Positions 8,600 through 14,913 of a stretch of DNA of 34,479 bases are shown in pieces. Both the position numbers and the translations under genes were made by a program. The notes beneath the pieces were generated by a model, which was not told the origin of the DNA, did no database searches, and saw only the letters and a list, made by a program, of their open reading frames with translations. Source of the DNA: Ignavibacteriota bacterium (lineage in GTDB: Bacteria; Bacteroidota; Ignavibacteria; UBA10030; UBA6906). Numbering within the stretch: position 1 is the first letter of the stretch; every line of letters starts with the position of its first letter. The stretch covers positions 1 through 34,479 of the forward strand of contig PMJQ01000194.1 in assembly GCA_003157485.1 (NCBI GenBank). The letters run 5' to 3'.

Positions 8600-8694
8600 T
8601 CTATTGATTTCCTGGTTTACGCGGCCGGGCAAGCCTTCCCGCCGGCAGTGACCCACCGGCCGGAACGATTCCCGGAAAAGCCCGCATGCCGCAT

Positions 8695-9240
8695 TCAGGC
8701 CGCAACGGGCACTTCCACCGAGACCTTCTTGAGTTCAACGGCAAGAGCGAGCCGCACCTGGTCGCTTACGACAACCGCGCCGGCTTCCGTGAGATTGTTC
8801 CACCGGAGACCGAAATCCTGGCGGTTGAGTTCTCCCGATATTTCAAATCCGGCGACGTCCCCTTCGAATCCCTTTGCCGTTCCGTTGTACGTGGCATCAA
8901 GCGAGATCCTCCTCTTCGTCCCCCGTATTGTCATATCGCCGGTGATCGTGTACTCCTGGCCGGTTTTCCTTTTTATCGAGGTCGACACGAACGTGAGCTT
9001 TGGAAATCCGGATGCGTCGAAGAAGTCAGGCGACTTCAGATGCCCGTCGCGTTGCTCATTGTTCGTGCTTATGCTGTCCACCGCGGCCTCAAATTGCACG
9101 CGCGCGTCGCTGAAATCGGGCTGGCTCGCCGAGACAGAACCGCTGAAGGTCTTGAATTGTCCTGTCACAGACGAGACGAGCAGGTGTTTCACTTTGAACG
9201 CGATTTCGGAATGTGCCGGATCAATCGTCCACTCTGCCAT
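8695..9240 (-). CDS. YceI-family lipocalin-like protein
   Basis: The protein is 181 residues and has the YceI hallmarks: W-T-I-D-P-A-H-S-E-I-A-F-K-V-K-H at the start, a central S-I-S-T-N-N-E-Q-R-D-G-H-L-K-S-P-D-F-F-D and K-L-T-F-V-S-T-S. Members bind isoprenoid or other hydrophobic ligands and are often induced by stress. No signal peptide is visible, so this member is probably cytoplasmic. The second ATG (9238-9240) has AAAGG at a good distance; the first ATG, two codons upstream, is too close to it. The gene lies 57 bp after bacterioferritin and 95 bp before macA. Confidence 0.93.
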   Translation of the reverse strand: MAEWTIDPAHSEIAFKVKHLLVSSVTGQFKTFSGSVSASQPDFSDARVQFEAAVDSISTNNEQRDGHLKSPDFFDASGFPKLTFVSTSIKRKTGQEYTITGDMTIRGTKRRISLDATYNGTAKGFEGDVAGFEISGELNRQDFGLRWNNLTEAGAVVVSDQVRLALAVELKKVSVEVPVAA

Positions 9241-9297
9241 ATGCATGCCTTTGTGTGATTGCCATGATTGAGTACAACGGATTCACCCGACCGCGGC

Positions 9298-9777
9298 TTA
9301 TGCCGTCTTATTTCCGGTCTGGTCGGCAAGATAGTTTTCCATGCCCATCTGGTCGATCTGGGCGCGCTGTGATTCCGCCCAATCGACATGCCCTTCCTCC
9401 ATCTTCAGGATCTTCGAGAGCAGATCGACAGTCCCCTGATCGTCGAGCGACCGGGCGAGCTTTATTGCCTCATTGTACGTGCGTACCGCATCCAGCTCAT
9501 CGTTGTTGTCGTTCTTTATCATCTCTGCGACGGTTTTCCCGATCTTCATGGGATTGAGCTTTGACACGGTAGGCGTACCGTCGAGGAATATGATCCGTTC
9601 GATGAGCCACTCCGCATGATGCATCTCATCCATCGCCTGGCTTCTGATTGCCAGGTGGAGCTTCGCAAACCCCCAGTTCTCACACATCTCCGAATGGACC
9701 ATGTACTGATTGATCGCCGTAAGTTCGTCTGCGAGCTGCCTGTCAAGCACCTTGAGAATCCTGTCATTGCCTTTCAT
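9298..9777 (-). CDS. bfr: Bacterioferritin
   Basis: The 159-residue protein aligns without gaps to the E. coli bacterioferritin core. All diiron ferroxidase ligands are present at the same numbers: Glu18, Glu51, His54, Glu94, Glu127 and His130. Tyr25 and the heme-ligand Met52 are also present (M-D-E-M-H-H-A-E). It should oxidise Fe(II) and store iron in a 24-subunit, heme-containing shell in the cytoplasm. The start overlaps the end of the upstream gene by 14 bp, and its Shine-Dalgarno sequence (AAGGAGGAGAAGGAAC) lies inside that gene. This implies translational coupling. Confidence 0.97.
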   Translation of the reverse strand: MKGNDRILKVLDRQLADELTAINQYMVHSEMCENWGFAKLHLAIRSQAMDEMHHAEWLIERIIFLDGTPTVSKLNPMKIGKTVAEMIKNDNNDELDAVRTYNEAIKLARSLDDQGTVDLLSKILKMEEGHVDWAESQRAQIDQMGMENYLADQTGNKTA

Positions 9778-10228
9778 GTTCCTTCTCCTCCTTTTGCCTG
9801 TACGGTTTTTCCGCCCCTGCAGAACCCGTGCCGGCGTTCCTGCGTAGCACCTCGCCGCCCGGAACGCGGAAGTGTTCCCGGACCTTTGCAGTTATCTGCT
9901 GGTCGGTCATCTTGTCGACCGTTTCCACATCGACGACCCGCGGACCCGACGGATCAAGGCTGAGGCGTTTTTGCAGTTCGCCTTTTGCCTCACCGGGGCC
10001 GAGGATCAGAACGGCGTCCGCGTCCTGCAGAAGCGAAATCACCTTTGCATAGTATTCGTTCAGGTGGTTCGTAAACCGGTGTTCCATCTGATCCTCCGGT
10101 CTTCCGCCGGAAAAGCGGACGTGTTTCTCCACATCGGAGACAAGTGCATGCGTCTCCTCGACTCCGTCTCTTTCGCGTACGATGAACGCTTTCCGGTGGT
10201 CCAGCCAGATCCCCACGTTGCTTTTCAT
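9764..10228 (-). CDS. eRF1-domain-3-like (baeRF-type) small protein
   Basis: This is a 154-residue soluble protein. It begins M-K-S-N-V-G-I-W-L-D-H-R-K-A-F-I-V and contains V-L-I-L-G-P-G-E-A-K-G-E-L-Q-K-R-L, and then D-K-M-T-D-Q-Q-I-T-A-K-V-R. These match the pattern of stand-alone bacterial proteins related to the C-terminal domain of eukaryotic/archaeal release factor 1, which are often annotated as translational machinery or host-attachment-like proteins. The role is unknown. The ATG is fixed by a textbook Shine-Dalgarno sequence, AAGGAGGAATTC. The final residues are charged (K-E-E-K-E-H-E-R-Q) and overlap the start of bfr. The family assignment is moderately sure and the function is not. 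Confidence 0.75.
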   Translation of the reverse strand: MKSNVGIWLDHRKAFIVRERDGVEETHALVSDVEKHVRFSGGRPEDQMEHRFTNHLNEYYAKVISLLQDADAVLILGPGEAKGELQKRLSLDPSGPRVVDVETVDKMTDQQITAKVREHFRVPGGEVLRRNAGTGSAGAEKPYRQKEEKEHERQ

Positions 10229-10268
10229 GAATTCCTCCTTTGTTCCCGATTCCGCTGCACAACCTCCC

Positions 10269-10490
10269 TCACGCGACAAGACGCCGCTTCCTGCCAAAGA
10301 CGAGTACGGCACCCCCGATGATCATGACGCCAATGCCGACATAAGGCTGCCAGTCCACGCTGTGATCTTTGTCCCTTGTTATCTCAACCGGCCCGATGTC
10401 CGCAACTTTCTCTTTTGTCACGTAAGTGAAACCCGAATAGAGTGTCATCAACAGACCCAGGACGAGTATAACGATACCTGCAGTTTTCAT
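10269..10490 (-). CDS. Small two-helix membrane protein
   Basis: This 73-residue protein has two membrane helices: A-G-I-V-I-L-V-L-G-L-L-M-T-L-Y-S-G near the N-terminus, and G-I-G-V-M-I-I-G-G-A-V-L-V-F-G before the basic end R-K-R-R. The polar stretch T-K-E-K-V-A-D-I-G-P-V-E-I lies between them. Short proteins with this T-K-E-K-V-x-D-I-G-P signature are common, uncharacterised inner-membrane proteins. GGAGCACA precedes the ATG. The gene lies in the stress-type cluster, between the DoxX-like gene and the eRF1-like gene. Confidence 0.85.
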   Translation of the reverse strand: MKTAGIVILVLGLLMTLYSGFTYVTKEKVADIGPVEITRDKDHSVDWQPYVGIGVMIIGGAVLVFGRKRRLVA

Positions 10491-10552
10491 TGTGCTCCAT
10501 TTCTGTTGTTTTCTGTTATTTTTCGGACGCGATAATCCCCTTCCGTGTCAGC

Positions 10553-10834
10553 TCAGCCGTTGCAAAGCGGACGATCTCCGGCCGGAGCACCCGCACGCAG
10601 GGATGCATGCGAACCGGTCCACACGATCCCTGCAAAAGGAGAGATCCCGCACACGATGCAAAACCCGCTCAGGAGAAGCGTTACCCCCATCAGGCCTGCT
10701 ACGATCGCCGGAAAGTCATACGCAACCAGGCTGCCGAAGTGCGAAGACGCTCCGGTTTTCGTGATTTGCGCGACCCCCCTGAATATGAGGAAGCCTCCGA
10801 GCATGATCCTTGCGGCGAAGAGGATCGTGTCCAT
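10553..10834 (-). CDS. DoxX-like small membrane protein, C-terminus possibly frameshifted
   Basis: The protein is 93 residues as read. It begins M-D-T-I-L-F-A-A-R-I-M-L-G-G-F-L-I-F-R-G-V and continues with I-V-A-G-L-M-G-V-T-L-L-L-S-G-F, the first helices of a DoxX/SURF4-type protein. Usual members have about four helices and 120-150 residues. After F-A-G-I-V-W-T-G the reading becomes unlike a membrane protein. A neighbouring frame stays open to a TAA at 10516-10518, ending L-T-R-K-G-I-I-A-S-E-K. This suggests a recent frameshift or a sequence error near 10600, though a short form cannot be excluded. AAAGGAGT lies upstream, within the end of the preceding small gene's region. Confidence 0.7.
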   Translation of the reverse strand: MDTILFAARIMLGGFLIFRGVAQITKTGASSHFGSLVAYDFPAIVAGLMGVTLLLSGFCIVCGISPFAGIVWTGSHASLRAGAPAGDRPLCNG

Positions 10835-10856
10835 TGGAGCGGGTGACTCCTTTCGA

Positions 10857-11027
10857 TCAATCGGGAGACAATTCCCCGTCGAATACGTCGGATTCGTCCC
10901 CGGCCACCGGGACCAGCGCTTTTTTAGAGACCTCTTTCCTGATGGCAATCAAGAGGGGGATTGCGACAAGCGTCACACGCACCGCCATAGTCCAGAATTG
11001 CCTCGTGGCGAGAATCCTGAAAAACAT
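10857..11027 (-). CDS. 56-residue single-helix membrane protein
   Basis: This short gene begins M-F-F-R-I-L-A-T-R-Q-F-W-T-M and has one membrane helix (A-V-R-V-T-L-V-A-I-P-L-L-I-A-I). An acidic cytoplasmic or periplasmic tail ends D-G-E-L-S-P-D. It is preceded by a strong Shine-Dalgarno sequence, AAAGGAGAAGTAT, at ideal spacing. It ends 22 bp before the DoxX-like gene, so the two are probably co-transcribed. I know of no family. Ribosome-binding quality and context make it credible despite its size. Confidence 0.7.
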   Translation of the reverse strand: MFFRILATRQFWTMAVRVTLVAIPLLIAIRKEVSKKALVPVAGDESDVFDGELSPD

Positions 11028-11117
11028 ATACTTCTCCTTTCAGAGTTCAATAACGAAAACCCGATGCGCGGTTCGGCGGCGGCCGGGGACGACGACAGAG
11101 GTGCCCCGGCGCAGGGA

Positions 11118-12308
11118 CTACATCAATTGCGCGGCAAGGCGAAACGCCTTGCGCTTCAATTCCTCGCCGCGGCCAAACCAGATCGACTCCAACCGGGTGG
11201 AGGGATCTGCTTCCATCAGATGGTCGGTGTATTCGGTAATACAGTTGAACGCCCCCCACAGCGTCCCCCGGGAAAGCGCGGCACCCTGTCCAGACTCGTG
11301 CAGATTAAGAACGGATTCCCGGGTCCTTCCTGCTGCCGCCCCGTCCGCGTCCGCGCCATCGTCCGGGACAAGCGCCTTCACATACTGCAGCAGCTGCTCG
11401 TCGGTTATTTTCGTGAGCGCCATCTTGTTAAAGACCGCGTCGAGTTCTCCGAAGAGCCGGTTTGAATGCGCCAGCAAAGCAAGGGCCGTCTTTACGTTCT
11501 CCGGTCCCCCGGCCGTATGGGGGACATGGACTTCCCCAGCTCCCTGCAAAGCGGCAGTCAGCGTGTTGTTACAGACCACGCGCACAGGCGTCAGTTTTAC
11601 CCGGACAGAGCGACAGTCGTCGTGACTGTTCGAGAGCAACAGGTATTTGTTCACGTGGTCGTTTTCGTTCACCGACATGAACCCGGGAAGCTTTGCCAGT
11701 ATCCACATGCGTTCACCCCGGCCTATGATCCCGGCTGTTTCGTAACTCGCGGTGCCGTCTGCTACGAGAGTATCGAAGAATGAGAAAGCGTCTCTGTTCT
11801 GCACCGGTTCGTAATCCTCTCCGACGATGCCCAGCACGTCCCCCGTATCGGTCCTTGTCGTCACCCAGCGATCGGAGACACTAGCGTCGATGTCCTGATC
11901 CACGAACCCCGCCATGGGTTTGATGACGACAGTATAATCCAGCCCCGCAAAGCCGACAGCCTCATTTGCTGTCAGCGGATCATCCAGCTCCTTGCCCATG
12001 TCGTGCCAGGGGGACGGTGCCGCACCCGGGTAGGGAGACGGTGTTCTCGGAACACGGAAGTGATTTTCCCGGAGGGTTCTTTCGCAGACCGTTGACTTAT
12101 CCAGAGGATGTCCCGGTCTGAGGATTGTATAGAGAGGATAGATCCGTCTCGAGAGGGTCTGCTGCCATCCGAGAAACCTGACATCCTGAACTCTTCCGAC
12201 CGGAGCCCGGATATCTTCCGGAACGGCGACTGGGACGCGCAGCGTCTTTGTGATCTCCTGAGGGCGTTGCCAGACCATGCTGTCTCCTTGCGCCAGGTGA
12301 AGTTGCAT
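11118..12308 (-). CDS. DUF932 (phage/plasmid-like, TIGR03299-type) protein with extended N-terminus
   Basis: The protein is 396 residues. From about residue 95 it follows the DUF932 pattern: P-W-H-D-M-G-K-E-L with L-T-A-N-E-A-V-G-F-A-G-L-D-Y-T, then D-R-W-V-T-T-R-T-D-T-G-D-V-L-G-I-V-G, V-R-V-V-C-N-N-T-L and, near the end, N-C-I-T-E-Y-T-D-H. Family members occur on phages, plasmids and chromosomes, and their function is unknown. Typical members reach the P-W-H-G-L-G motif within about 20-25 residues, whereas here it lies near residue 100, after a Pro/Arg-rich stretch without recognisable homology. The ATG used (12306-12308) follows GTGGGAG closely; a GTG three codons upstream and an ATG ten codons downstream (after AAGGAGACAGC) are alternatives. 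The gene has its own promoter with the shared element at 12383-12407. Confidence 0.85.
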   Translation of the reverse strand: MQLHLAQGDSMVWQRPQEITKTLRVPVAVPEDIRAPVGRVQDVRFLGWQQTLSRRIYPLYTILRPGHPLDKSTVCERTLRENHFRVPRTPSPYPGAAPSPWHDMGKELDDPLTANEAVGFAGLDYTVVIKPMAGFVDQDIDASVSDRWVTTRTDTGDVLGIVGEDYEPVQNRDAFSFFDTLVADGTASYETAGIIGRGERMWILAKLPGFMSVNENDHVNKYLLLSNSHDDCRSVRVKLTPVRVVCNNTLTAALQGAGEVHVPHTAGGPENVKTALALLAHSNRLFGELDAVFNKMALTKITDEQLLQYVKALVPDDGADADGAAAGRTRESVLNLHESGQGAALSRGTLWGAFNCITEYTDHLMEADPSTRLESIWFGRGEELKRKAFRLAAQLM

Positions 12309-12349
12309 CTCTCCCACGGGCGGGGGGAGACTGCCGTCCTACCACTCCA

Positions 12350-12407
12350 AGTTTACAATGAGGACACCCGGATTTCATGCGCCAAAGGGATGAAAGAAGA
12401 GCTAATC
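12350..12407 (-). promoter_or_regulatory. Promoter with shared 25-bp element (copy B)
   Basis: The element lies at 12383-12407 (plus-strand core AAGGGATGAAAG followed by AGAGCTAATC). The minus-strand -10 hexamer TAAACT is at 12350-12355, preceded by TTG and exactly 27 bp from the element. Transcription would begin near 12343, about 35 bp before the start of the DUF932 gene. Confidence 0.6.
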
Positions 12408-12463
12408 CCATTTGAACGCCGGCTTCACGTCACCCCGTTAGCCCCATCTTCCACCACGGCGGT

Positions 12464-12694
12464 TCAGTGATTCTCGTGACGGTTCCGATCATCGCTCCGG
12501 GGGTGGACAACTTGATGGCGCACCGGCACCTCAATTCGCACACGGGCACGGCTGCGATGATAGGGATGCTGGACATAGTGGTGTCTTTCGTGGTGCCCGG
12601 CAGCCACGCGAAGCTGCACCTGGGAACCGGCAACGGGGGCGGCTAACATCCCTGCAATCAACAGCCCGGCGGTGATTATCTGGTAGTGTTTCAT
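12464..12694 (-). CDS. Small secreted histidine-rich protein
   Basis: This 76-residue protein has a good signal peptide (M-K-H-Y-Q-I-I-T-A-G-L-L-I-A-G-M-L-A-A-P) ending near V-A-G-S. The mature part of roughly 50 residues is basic and contains about ten histidines (for example G-H-H-E-R-H-H-Y, H-P-Y-H-R-S-R and R-N-R-H-E-N-H). This composition suggests periplasmic metal binding or buffering, but there is no family match I can name. The ATG follows GGAGAAAACCA. The gene lies downstream of the paralog-2 small-protein operon and upstream of the DUF932 promoter. Confidence 0.75.
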   Translation of the reverse strand: MKHYQIITAGLLIAGMLAAPVAGSQVQLRVAAGHHERHHYVQHPYHRSRARVRIEVPVRHQVVHPRSDDRNRHENH

Positions 12695-12787
12695 TGGTTT
12701 TCTCCATGCGTTACTTTGTGCAGCCACTGCTGTGACTTCGTGAATCAACAATCCTTCAAGTGCGAACAAGGATCTTCACGGTCCCGA

Positions 12788-12953
12788 CTATGACAGACTC
12801 CGCCGGCTGCTGATGATGTTCACAAGGAAGCCAACGAGTGCGACGACAAGCAATCCGTGAATGAAACCCCACATGGTTATAGGACGTCAGATGATTCGGG
12901 AGATCCCTGATGAACTCCTGACTCGACTCCTTCGTCGCGGTGTCTTCACTCAT
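12788..12953 (-). pseudogene. Small tail-anchored membrane protein, split by an apparent 1-bp frameshift
   Basis: From the ATG at 12951-12953, which has a good Shine-Dalgarno sequence (GGGGGAGTGC), the frame reads M-S-E-D-T-A-T-K-E-S-S-Q-E-F-I-R-D-L and then T-S-Y-N-H-V-G. It then passes into an arginine/cysteine-rich nonsense stretch. One frame over, at a GGGG run near 12866-12869, the reading becomes G-F-I-H-G-L-L-V-V-A-L-V-G-F-L-V-N-I-I and stops at 12788-12790 after S-S-R-R-S-L-S. Removing one G gives a coherent 54-residue protein with a polar head and a membrane tail. The indel could be real, a homopolymer sequencing error, or a recoding site. The alternative reading is a separate 28-residue peptide from the internal ATG at 12872-12874, but that has no Shine-Dalgarno sequence. 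Confidence 0.55.
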
Positions 12954-13011
12954 GCACTCCCCCGAGGACGAAGCATGTGCCGCAGAGGACAATCGCCTGA
13001 GAGAATCTCAT
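12946..13011 (-). CDS. 21-residue hydrophobic peptide ORF
   Basis: The ATG at 13009-13011 follows GAGAGGAGAACGCCCG, a strong ribosome-binding site. It encodes M-R-F-S-Q-A-I-V-L-C-G-T-C-F-V-L-G-G-V-H-E and a TGA. The stop overlaps the start of the next small gene (ATGAGTGA), a layout that couples translation. It could be a genuine micro-protein inserted in the membrane, a leader peptide, or the N-terminal half of a fused small protein broken by a frameshift. Confidence 0.45.
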   Translation of the reverse strand: MRFSQAIVLCGTCFVLGGVHE

Positions 13012-13036
13012 CGGGCGTTCTCCTCTCCCGGGACGT

Positions 13037-13471
13037 TTACAGGATAATAAGGATCACAAGCAGGATAATGAGAAGGGTGACAACACTTATCGTTATCGTC
13101 TGATCCGCCTGCTCCATGTCCTGGACGACGTAGCCTGAAAAGGCATTGAGCTGTGTGTCCGGAACGCGGGTAAAGCCGTTCGTGCCCGCAAGCTCGTCCT
13201 GTTTGTCCTGAACCGCCGATTTGAATCTCTGGATGCCCGCGATATCCTGCTTCGACGTAAAAGGCATGCTCGCGGCGATATCGAGGGCGTTCGAGACGAC
13301 CCGGAAGGATTCATTGAGGATCCGGCGCTTCTCGGCAGGGCTGACGGCCGCTTTTGCCTTTGTCGCAGCGTCGCTGAAGTATCTCTGCAAATCGCCCGTT
13401 CCGCCGGCGAAGACGGGGAGAGCGAACATGCACGTTATGGCGATTGTCCCTAATGCGGTTCGTCCGTTCAT
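13037..13471 (-). CDS. Small secreted protein with C-terminal membrane tail (paralog 2)
   Basis: This 144-residue protein has a signal sequence (G-T-I-A-I-T-C-M-F-A-L-P-V-F-A) and a polar helical domain with a coiled-coil-like K-A-K-A-A-V-S-P-A-E-K-R-R-I-L-N stretch. A C-terminal anchor begins T-I-S-V-V-T-L-L-I-I. It is paralogous over its full length to the protein at 3174-3611, sharing A-G-T-G-x-L-Q-x-Y-F-S-D-A, D-E-L-A-G-T-N-G and V-V-Q-D-M-E-Q-A-D-Q. The function is unknown. The ATG at 13469-13471 follows GGAAGGTGCACAA; an ATG five codons upstream overlaps that site and is unlikely. It leads the small-gene operon down to 12464 and has the shared promoter element. Confidence 0.86.
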   Translation of the reverse strand: MNGRTALGTIAITCMFALPVFAGGTGDLQRYFSDAATKAKAAVSPAEKRRILNESFRVVSNALDIAASMPFTSKQDIAGIQRFKSAVQDKQDELAGTNGFTRVPDTQLNAFSGYVVQDMEQADQTITISVVTLLIILLVILIIL

Positions 13472-13547
13472 TTGTGCACCTTCCATTTAGATGATCACTG
13501 ATGAAAGCGAGAGTGATACCCTGATGGGCTGCGATTTTGACACTTCC

Positions 13548-13606
13548 ATGCTAGCGGTAATTCCACCGGATTGATATCCCCCGAAGGGATGGAAGGGGGA
13601 TTAATG
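13548..13606 (-). promoter_or_regulatory. Promoter with shared 25-bp element (copy C)
   Basis: The element lies at 13582-13606 (plus-strand core AAGGGATGGAAG followed by GGGATTAATG). The minus-strand -10 hexamer TAGCAT is at 13548-13553 in the context CCGCTAGCATGG, 28 bp from the element. A second shared word, TCGCAGCC, follows downstream, as it does in copy A. A small inverted repeat, ATCCCCC/GGGGGAT, overlaps the element edge. Confidence 0.6.
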
Positions 13607-13671
13607 ACTGTCGGGAAGAGGAAGGGCGGGTATGATACAATAAACGAAGGAGGTCTGATGACCCTGGTCTG

Positions 13672-14913
13672 TCACGCCGGCTCCGGAGCCGCCTGAGTTT
13701 TCTGCGGTTCCGGCGGGGAACTTCCATGGGTCAGCCCCCCTATGCCGATGAGCATTCCCAGCGTCGTCCATATCAATGTGATGACCTCCTGATCACCGAA
13801 GTTCCACTCGGTGAGTCCGTTGACAAAGAAGGCAACAAGCGCGGCGAGGACACCGACGGCGAATGAGCCCTTGAACCAGTCTTCACGCACGAGCGTGAAT
13901 ACCCCCCACTCCACTCTGGCGACCTTGACAAACATCGCGACGAAGACGATGAACCCGATAACGCCGTAGTTCACAAGGACCTGCAGAAGGGTATTGTGCA
14001 GGTGCCCCCAGAGTCTGGGGAGACTCGGATCGGCATATTTGTCGATGAGGCGGCCCGTGTCAATATCCCCCACCCCGACGACGGGATGATCCTTGAAAAT
14101 GGCGATGCCCGCCTTCCAGAGCTCCAGGCGCACCTTGTTTTCAGGGTGGTTGACGTCAACGATGCTCTCGATCCGCCCCTTGATGTACGGCGGGGCAAAC
14201 AGAATGATGACCGCGACGAGGAGTATCACCGGGATAACCACACGCCTGTTCCGTACAATCGCGATAAAGAGGACGCCCGCCGTCACTGCGACGTATGCGC
14301 CGCGCGTGACCGTAGCCCAGAGCGATACGAGGACGGGGAGCATTGCGGCGATCACCAGCCACCGCACGTTCCGGGGGGTGCGAGGATGAATCGCAAAGGG
14401 GAACAGGAGGAGCGTCCCAATCGTCATCAGCTCCGACGTCGTCATGTAGAACTGGAATATGCCGAGACGCGTGTTGTCCCCGGGACCCCCGAGGAGAAGC
14501 TTCAGAACCCCGATCACGGAGACAATCACGGCCGTCCCAAGCAACGTTGCGACGAGACGCCGGGCCCGTATCTCCGTCGTGACTATCGTGGCAAAGAAAT
14601 AGACAAGGCCGATCAACAGAATGCGCTTGGACAGGATGATTGACTGCAGGGGATCAGATGAGAAGATTGTAGCGATGATCTGTACAATGAGGAATCCTGC
14701 AAAGTAGTAGTCGAGGGGGGTCCGCCTGACGGGCCACTTTCTTTCGGTGATTGAGATTCCCAGCAACGTCACGGACATCAAACCCATCGAGAGGGAATTG
14801 ACGGCGATCGATACATACGTCGATACAAGGAAGATGTACGTCCCGCCGATCTCCAGCGCCCTCAGGAAGCGGGCAAGGGCTTCGCGTTTCACGTCATTGA
14901 GCATCTGATTCAT
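13672..14913 (-). CDS. O-antigen ligase / Wzy-like polymerase family membrane protein
   Basis: This 413-residue protein has about eleven to twelve membrane helices. It shows the O-antigen ligase (Wzy_C) features: the R-G-A-Y-V-A-V-T-A-G loop, then a periplasmic segment with R-L-E-L-W-K-A-G-I-A-I-F-K-D-H-P-V-V-G-V-G and the H-N-T-L-L-Q-V-L-V-N-Y-G-V-I-G motif. Such proteins join polysaccharide to lipid A-core in the inner membrane, or polymerise repeat units; sequence alone does not separate the two. The ATG at 14911-14913 overlaps the stop of the upstream heptosyltransferase gene (ATGA), so the two are co-translated. The C-terminus is Pro/Gln-rich and cytoplasmic. Confidence 0.88.
   Translation of the reverse strand: MNQMLNDVKREALARFLRALEIGGTYIFLVSTYVSIAVNSLSMGLMSVTLLGISITERKWPVRRTPLDYYFAGFLIVQIIATIFSSDPLQSIILSKRILLIGLVYFFATIVTTEIRARRLVATLLGTAVIVSVIGVLKLLLGGPGDNTRLGIFQFYMTTSELMTIGTLLLFPFAIHPRTPRNVRWLVIAAMLPVLVSLWATVTRGAYVAVTAGVLFIAIVRNRRVVIPVILLVAVIILFAPPYIKGRIESIVDVNHPENKVRLELWKAGIAIFKDHPVVGVGDIDTGRLIDKYADPSLPRLWGHLHNTLLQVLVNYGVIGFIVFVAMFVKVARVEWGVFTLVREDWFKGSFAVGVLAALVAFFVNGLTEWNFGDQEVITLIWTTLGMLIGIGGLTHGSSPPEPQKTQAAPEPA

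Noticed and set aside
12756-12992. Single 78-residue protein spanning the small-gene region
   Set aside because: Its first 13 codons lie before a much better ribosome site, and its second half is Arg/Cys/His-rich nonsense opposite the likely membrane helix in the next frame.
13658-13696. Plus-strand 12-codon ORF behind AAGGAGGTCTG and a TATGAT-like box
   Set aside because: The ribosome site is striking, but the ORF lies over the 3' end of the ligase gene, has no good -35 box and no following plus-strand gene it could lead. It is probably chance.
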